Source: Eubacterium sp.
Lineage (GTDB): Bacteria; Bacillota; Clostridia; Oscillospirales; Acutalibacteraceae
Length of the DNA: 17,803 bases
Assembly (NCBI GenBank): GCA_024696725.1
Contig: JAILGO010000190.1
Location: forward strand, 1 to 17,803
Direction of reading: 5' to 3'
Part shown: one piece after another, positions 13,971 through 17,803 of the stretch
Position numbering within the stretch: position 1 is the stretch's first letter
Layout: each line of letters starts with the position of its first letter
The notes under the pieces: model-generated
What the model saw: only the letters and a program-made list of their open reading frames with translations
Database searches by the model: none
What the model was told of the DNA's origin: nothing
Made by a program: the position numbers and the translations under genes

Positions 13971-16010
13971 GTGGGAAAAATCTATAAAAGCGCAAGAACA
14001 ACCTTTGCGTTTATACTTATTATTGCGGTACTGCTCGGATTTTTATACGAGCTTTATGATATACAGATACGAAACCACGAGTTTTACGCGGCGCAGAATA
14101 ATACCGTAAAAACGTATACCGTTCCTCTTCCTGCCGCGAGAGGTGAAATCGTTGACAGAAACGGAACTCCGCTCGTAACAAACCGTCAGGGTAACAGCAT
14201 CGTGCTGAACGCGGCGTACTTTCCGCCGTCGGACGATAACGCCGAGCGTAACAGAATAGTGCTTAACCTCATTAAGCTTTTCAGAAAGCAGAACGAGGAA
14301 TACGTTCATAACCTTCCGCTGAAGCTGAAGGGCGGGAAAATAGCGTTCTTTACCAAAAAGGACGACGAGCGTTACGAATCTGCGATTAAAACGATGAAAA
14401 GCCGCGATATGTTTAATCTTCAGAGCTACGCCACCGCGCAGAACTGCTTCGACGCAATGGTTGAAAAATACGGGCTTGAGGATTACGTCAGAGCGGGCGA
14501 CGTAAAAACCGCGCTTGAAATAGGCAACGTCCGTTATGAGCTTACAAGGCTTCTCTTTTCGGTGTCGAACCCCGTGACGATTGCCGAGGACGTAAGCGAT
14601 AAAACCGTAGCGATAATTAAGGAAAACGCCGAAAGCTTCACGGGCGCCGACGTTAAGGTGGTCGCGTACAGAGAGTATGCCGACTCGAAGCTTGCTCCGC
14701 ACGTTATCGGTACGATAAGAAAAATCAACGCCGAGGAATACGCTGCGCTTAAAAACGAGGGCTACGGAATCAACGACGAAATCGGCGAGTCGGGAATAGA
14801 AGCGGCTATGGAGGCGTATCTCCGCGGCGTTCCGGGCGAGCTGACCGTTACTATCGACGGCGACGGAAGAGTTACCGAGGAGGTAACCAGGGAGCCTGCG
14901 CAGGGCGATACAATAGTGCTTACGATAGATAAGAATCTTCAGGCTCTTGCCCAGAAAAAGCTTGAACAAATCTGTAAAAGCGTCGACTACTTCCGCTCGA
15001 CGGGAGCCGTTGTCGTTGAAAACTGCAATAACGGCGAGGTGCTTGCCGCGGCGAGCTATCCCGCGTTTGATTTGAACGATTATTATAAAAAATACAACGA
15101 GCTTGTAAAGGACAGAAACACTCCGCTTTATAACCGCTTCGCTATGGGTACCTACGCACCGGGCTCAACCTTTAAGCCTATGATGGCTACGGCTGCGCTT
15201 CAGGAGGGCGTTATTACCGAAAATACCGTGTTTAACTGCGATAAGGTGTTTAAGGTAAGGGATATGGAGTTCAAGTGTACGGGCGAGCACGGCGGAGAAA
15301 ACGTAAGAACCGGACTCCGCGACAGCTGTAATATTTTCTTCTATAACTGTGCTACAAGACTCGGAATAGATAAAATGAATCTCTACGGCTCAATGTTCGG
15401 ACTCGGCGAAAAGACGGGAGTTGAAATTCCCGAGGCTAAAGGTATTCTTGCGGGTCCCGAATACAGAAAGCGCTTCGATATGCTCTGGCTTCCCGGCGAT
15501 ACGGTCCAGGCGGCTATCGGCCAGTCCGATAACCTTTTCACTCCGCTTCAGCTCTGTAATTACTGCGCTACCGTAGCGAACGGCGGAACGAGGTATCAGC
15601 TCCATTTCGTCAAGTCGCGTATATCGAACGCGACGGGAGTCGTAAGCGAAACGGGAACTAACGTAGTGAGAACTCTCGACGTGAGCCCGAAAAACATAAA
15701 AACGGTTCAGGAGGGTATGCGTATGGTTGCCCTCGAGGGCGGACCCGCATACGTTTTCAGCAGAATCGACACTAAGGTCGCCTGTAAAACGGGTACGTCG
15801 CAGGTCGTGGTTAAGGGAATAAAGCATAATAACGGTTTCCTCATTACCTACGCCCCTTACGACAACCCCGAAATCAGCGTTGCAACGGCTATCGAGCTTG
15901 CGGGCTCGGGCTCCTCAACGTCTCAGATTACCTCGTCCGTAATCGACTATTACTACTCTCATAACTCTAATGAGAAAAAGGCTCAGCAGGAGGGAACGCT
16001 GCTGAACTGA
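13971..16010 (+). CDS. mrdA: Penicillin-binding protein 2 (class B transpeptidase)
   Basis: A 679-residue class B PBP that cross-links peptidoglycan during elongation. Residues about 8-28 are the single transmembrane anchor. The pedestal/dimerisation region begins at 'PAARGEIVDRNGTPL' (about 53-67) and carries a long insert to about 300. The transpeptidase domain has the serine active site S399-T-F-K402 in 'APGSTFKPM', the SxN motif S452-C-N454 in 'DSCNIFFYN', and K606-T-G608 in 'ACKTGTSQ'. All catalytic residues are present. The start is GTG at 13971, supported by AAAGGAGG at 13957-13964 with six-base spacing. The operon position after mreD identifies it as PBP2 rather than the division enzyme PBP3/FtsI or SpoVD. 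No rodA follows within this window, although rodA or minCDE often do in related genomes. Confidence 0.94.
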   Translation: MGKIYKSARTTFAFILIIAVLLGFLYELYDIQIRNHEFYAAQNNTVKTYTVPLPAARGEIVDRNGTPLVTNRQGNSIVLNAAYFPPSDDNAERNRIVLNLIKLFRKQNEEYVHNLPLKLKGGKIAFFTKKDDERYESAIKTMKSRDMFNLQSYATAQNCFDAMVEKYGLEDYVRAGDVKTALEIGNVRYELTRLLFSVSNPVTIAEDVSDKTVAIIKENAESFTGADVKVVAYREYADSKLAPHVIGTIRKINAEEYAALKNEGYGINDEIGESGIEAAMEAYLRGVPGELTVTIDGDGRVTEEVTREPAQGDTIVLTIDKNLQALAQKKLEQICKSVDYFRSTGAVVVENCNNGEVLAAASYPAFDLNDYYKKYNELVKDRNTPLYNRFAMGTYAPGSTFKPMMATAALQEGVITENTVFNCDKVFKVRDMEFKCTGEHGGENVRTGLRDSCNIFFYNCATRLGIDKMNLYGSMFGLGEKTGVEIPEAKGILAGPEYRKRFDMLWLPGDTVQAAIGQSDNLFTPLQLCNYCATVANGGTRYQLHFVKSRISNATGVVSETGTNVVRTLDVSPKNIKTVQEGMRMVALEGGPAYVFSRIDTKVACKTGTSQVVVKGIKHNNGFLITYAPYDNPEISVATAIELAGSGSSTSQITSSVIDYYYSHNSNEKKAQQEGTLLN

Positions 16011-16014
16011 TTTT
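15983..16014 (+). terminator. Weak terminator-like hairpin at the end of mrdA
   Basis: A 7-base stem, TCAGCAG (15983-15989) and CTGCTGA (15999-16005), lies in the last codons of mrdA, with TTTT at 16011-16014 after a five-base gap. A seven-T run also occurs at 16031-16037. The spacing is poor for an intrinsic terminator, so this is tentative. The rest of the 109-base gap to mgsA holds the promoter below. Confidence 0.3.
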
Positions 16015-16038
16015 AATAGACAAAGTTATATTTTTTTC

Positions 16039-16067
16039 TTGTAAGAATAAATAATTTATGTTATCAT
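16039..16067 (+). promoter_or_regulatory. Extended -10 promoter of the mgsA-like gene
   Basis: -35 TTGTAA (16039-16044), 17-base spacer, and -10 TATCAT (16062-16067) preceded by TG at 16059-16060, giving an extended -10. It suggests that the mgsA homologue is transcribed separately from the mre operon, with a leader of about 45 bases. Confidence 0.6.
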
Positions 16068-16119
16068 TTAGCTATATTAATTCTATTACCTTTGCAAATA
16101 TTTAGACAGGAGGGAAACT

Positions 16120-16533
16120 ATGAATATTGCATTAATTGCCCACGACGCTAAAAAAGAGCTCCTCGTTCAGTTCTGTATAGCATATTGCGGAATTATCAGC
16201 AGGCACGACGTCTGCGCTACGGGAACTACGGGTAAGCTCGTTAAGGAGGCAACGGGACTGAATATAAACTGCTTCCTCAGCGGTTCCCAGGGCGGCGGTC
16301 AGCAGATTGCGAGCCGTATCGCGTGTAACGAAATTGACCTTTTAATCTTCTTCCGCGACGCTCAGACCGCTAAACCGCACGAGCCCAACGACAGCGATTT
16401 ACTTCGCCTGTGCGATGTTCATAACATCCCGTTTGCGACTAATATCGCTACCGCCGAGGCGCTTATAAGAGGCGTTGAGCGCGGCGACTTTGAATGGCGT
16501 GAAATTGTTAATCCACGCTACAACAAGAAATAA
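16120..16533 (+). CDS. mgsA: Methylglyoxal synthase homologue lacking active-site aspartates
   Basis: A 137-residue protein, the same length as Bacillus subtilis MgsA and colinear with it. Methylglyoxal synthase turns dihydroxyacetone phosphate into methylglyoxal and phosphate. The phosphate site is kept: H8-D9, K12, and 'TGTTG' at 34-38. The loop normally 'SGPLGGDQQ' reads 'SGSQGGGQQ', so the position of the catalytic base (E. coli D71, B. subtilis D60) is G60, encoded GGT at 16297-16299. In 'PHEPND' the residue aligned with E. coli D101 is N90, although D91 follows; D80 and H87 (E. coli D91 and H98) are kept. It may be inactive, altered in chemistry, or a phosphate-binding sensor. Start is fixed by AGGAGG at 16108-16113. 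The symbol marks homology, not proven activity. Confidence 0.85.
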   Translation: MNIALIAHDAKKELLVQFCIAYCGIISRHDVCATGTTGKLVKEATGLNINCFLSGSQGGGQQIASRIACNEIDLLIFFRDAQTAKPHEPNDSDLLRLCDVHNIPFATNIATAEALIRGVERGDFEWREIVNPRYNKK

Positions 16534-16534
16534 T

Positions 16535-16562
16535 CAACGGGGCGAGAAATCGCCCTTTGTTG
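16535..16562 (+). other. Hairpin with GAAA tetraloop between mgsA and hisS
   Basis: Arms 16535-16545 and 16550-16562 pair around the loop GAAA (16546-16549), with six strong inner pairs, one G-U pair and a two-base bulge. Only short broken T runs follow, so it may be a weak terminator or a leader structure. It ends six bases before the hisS Shine-Dalgarno AAGGAG (16568-16573). Confidence 0.5.
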
Positions 16563-16580
16563 TATCTAAGGAGATAAACC

Positions 16581-17803
16581 ATGGCGTTAATAACAAAGGC
16601 TGTAAAGGGAACGAGGGACGCGCTTCCTTCGGAAATACATAAGCTTCAGTATATCGAAGCGACCTGTATGACGGCAGCCGCAAAATTCGGATATAAAGAA
16701 ATGAGGACTCCCGTATTCGAGCATACGGAGCTTTTTCAGCGCGGAGTCGGCGACACTACCGACGTCGTACAGAAAGAGATGTATACCTTCGACGATAAGG
16801 GCGGACGCTCGATAACGCTCCGTCCCGAGGGAACGGCCGGCGCTGCGCGCGCCTTTCTTGAAAACGGGCTTTCAAACGCGGCGCTTCCGCAGAAGATAGC
16901 CTATCTTACCTCCTGTTACCGCTATGAAAAGCCTCAGGCGGGCAGACTGCGCGAGTTCCATCAGTTCGGCGTTGAGTGCTTCGGCGCCTCGTCGCCGCTT
17001 GCCGACGCGGAAATAATTTCTCTCGCGTCTCAGATTTTCGACGAGCTCGGAGTCAGGGCGCTTCACCTTGAAATCAACTCTATCGGCTGTCCCGAGTGCC
17101 GCGCAAAGTATCATGAGGCGCTGAAGGAGTATTTTAATCAATATAAGGACAGGCTCTGCAATACGTGTCAGGAAAGGCTCGAGCGCAACCCGATGCGCCT
17201 CCTCGACTGTAAGAGTCCCGAGGATAAGGCGCTTGCCGAAAACGCGCCCGTAATTACCGACTATCTCTGCGGGGAGTGCCGTAGTCATTTCGACAGCGTT
17301 AAGTCGTATCTTGACGCTATGAATATTGAATACACCGTCAACCCGAGAATCGTAAGAGGGCTTGACTACTATACAAAGACCGTTTTCGAATTTATCTCCG
17401 ATTCAATCGGAGCGCAGGGAACGGTGTGCGGCGGCGGTCGCTACGACGGGCTGATTGAGGAGCTTGGCGGGGCGAAGACTCCGTCGCTCGGCTTCGGTAT
17501 GGGTATCGAGAGGCTTCAGCTCGTAATGGAGGAGCAGGGCTGCGATTTCCCCGAGCCCGCGGTAAGCGACCTGTTTATCTGCGCTATGGGCGAAAAGGCA
17601 AGACTCAGCGCGGTTGAAATCGCAAAGGATATGAGAAGCGAGGGCTTCTCGGTTATCTATGACCTTAACGACAGGGGATTGCGCGCTCAGATGAAATACG
17701 CCGATAAGCTCGGCGCAAAATTCAACGTTGTAATAGGCGATGACGAGGTCGAAAAGAAGACCGCCGTGCTTAAGAATATGAAAACCGGCGAGGAGCGGGA
17801 AAT
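16581..17803 (+). CDS. hisS: Histidyl-tRNA synthetase, 3' partial
   Basis: Open to the window end (407 full codons), so the C-terminus is missing. It charges tRNA-His with histidine in the cytosol. Class II marks in order: 'VKGTRDALPSE' at the N-terminus, 'RPEGTA' (81-86), motif 2 'YRYEKPQAGRLREFHQFG' (113-130), the histidine-binding 'RGLDYYTKTVFE' (259-270), 'GGGRYDGL' (284-291), and motif 3 'GFGMGIERL' (304-312). The insertion domain carries Cys pairs at 170/173, 193/196 and 230/233 plus C210, as in many Clostridia HisRS, and may bind zinc. The anticodon-binding domain starts near residue 330 and is cut. ATG at 16581 is supported by AAGGAG with seven-base spacing. No T-box leader fits in the 47-base gap. 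Confidence 0.96.
   Translation, partial: MALITKAVKGTRDALPSEIHKLQYIEATCMTAAAKFGYKEMRTPVFEHTELFQRGVGDTTDVVQKEMYTFDDKGGRSITLRPEGTAGAARAFLENGLSNAALPQKIAYLTSCYRYEKPQAGRLREFHQFGVECFGASSPLADAEIISLASQIFDELGVRALHLEINSIGCPECRAKYHEALKEYFNQYKDRLCNTCQERLERNPMRLLDCKSPEDKALAENAPVITDYLCGECRSHFDSVKSYLDAMNIEYTVNPRIVRGLDYYTKTVFEFISDSIGAQGTVCGGGRYDGLIEELGGAKTPSLGFGMGIERLQLVMEEQGCDFPEPAVSDLFICAMGEKARLSAVEIAKDMRSEGFSVIYDLNDRGLRAQMKYADKLGAKFNVVIGDDEVEKKTAVLKNMKTGEERE

Noticed and set aside
14043..14969. Long - strand frame of 308 codons opposite mrdA
   Set aside because: Shadow of the PBP2 frame; low-complexity composition and no domain or Shine-Dalgarno support.

Overview
The window looks like chromosomal DNA of a low-to-mid GC Clostridia bacterium, probably a gut Ruminococcus or other Oscillospiraceae. 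The organism call is an inference. It rests on a carbohydrate enzyme with a dockerin-type calcium loop and BspA-like repeats, an mreBCD-mrdA-mgsA gene order typical of Clostridia, the Cys-rich insert in HisRS, strong Shine-Dalgarno sites and sigma-A-type promoters. Nearly all of it is coding: the longest gene-free gap is 162 bp (11432-11593). I saw no tRNA, rRNA, CRISPR array, insertion sequence or phage gene.

Layout. (1) 1-5111, + strand: the 3' part of a large secreted multidomain glycosidase (BspA-like repeats, Cys-rich segment, single dockerin-like loop, GH30, GH43), then metY (O-acetylhomoserine sulfhydrylase) and a phosphoribosyltransferase-fold protein. A bidirectional terminator at 5114-5143 ends this unit. 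(2) 5130-8510, - strand: a four-gene operon transcribed leftward from a consensus promoter at 8546-8574. Its order is a Prok-RING/DUF2628 membrane protein, galU, a CPBP (CAAX-type) membrane protease and tadA. (3) 8650-10505, + strand: prfB (RF2, no frameshift site) overlapping an mgtC/sapB-family gene, from a second consensus promoter at 8588-8616. (4) 10580-11431: a PdaA-like polysaccharide deacetylase lipoprotein whose Shine-Dalgarno lies inside a terminator-like hairpin. (5) 11594-16010: the rod-shape operon mreB-mreC-mreD-mrdA with its own promoter. (6) 16120-16533: a methylglyoxal synthase homologue with its own promoter, lacking two acidic active-site residues. (7) 16581 to the window end: hisS, cut by the window edge.

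How the parts work together. Regions 4 and 5 are cell-envelope genes: MreBCD and PBP2 drive lateral wall synthesis and PdaA modifies peptidoglycan. GalU supplies UDP-glucose for envelope glycans. TadA, RF2 and HisRS are translation genes. The first gene degrades plant or host glycans outside the cell. Most genes in each run are tightly packed, with three TAATG stop/start overlaps (tadA, mgtC-like, mreC).

The best leads are the MgsA homologue with Gly and Asn at the positions of the E. coli active-site aspartates 71 and 101, the PRTase-like protein without the PRPP-loop acidic pair, the RING/DUF2628 membrane protein in a protease operon, the hairpin that contains the pdaA Shine-Dalgarno, and the glycosidase with an internal half-dockerin. 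Each is a sequence-based lead; none proves a new system.
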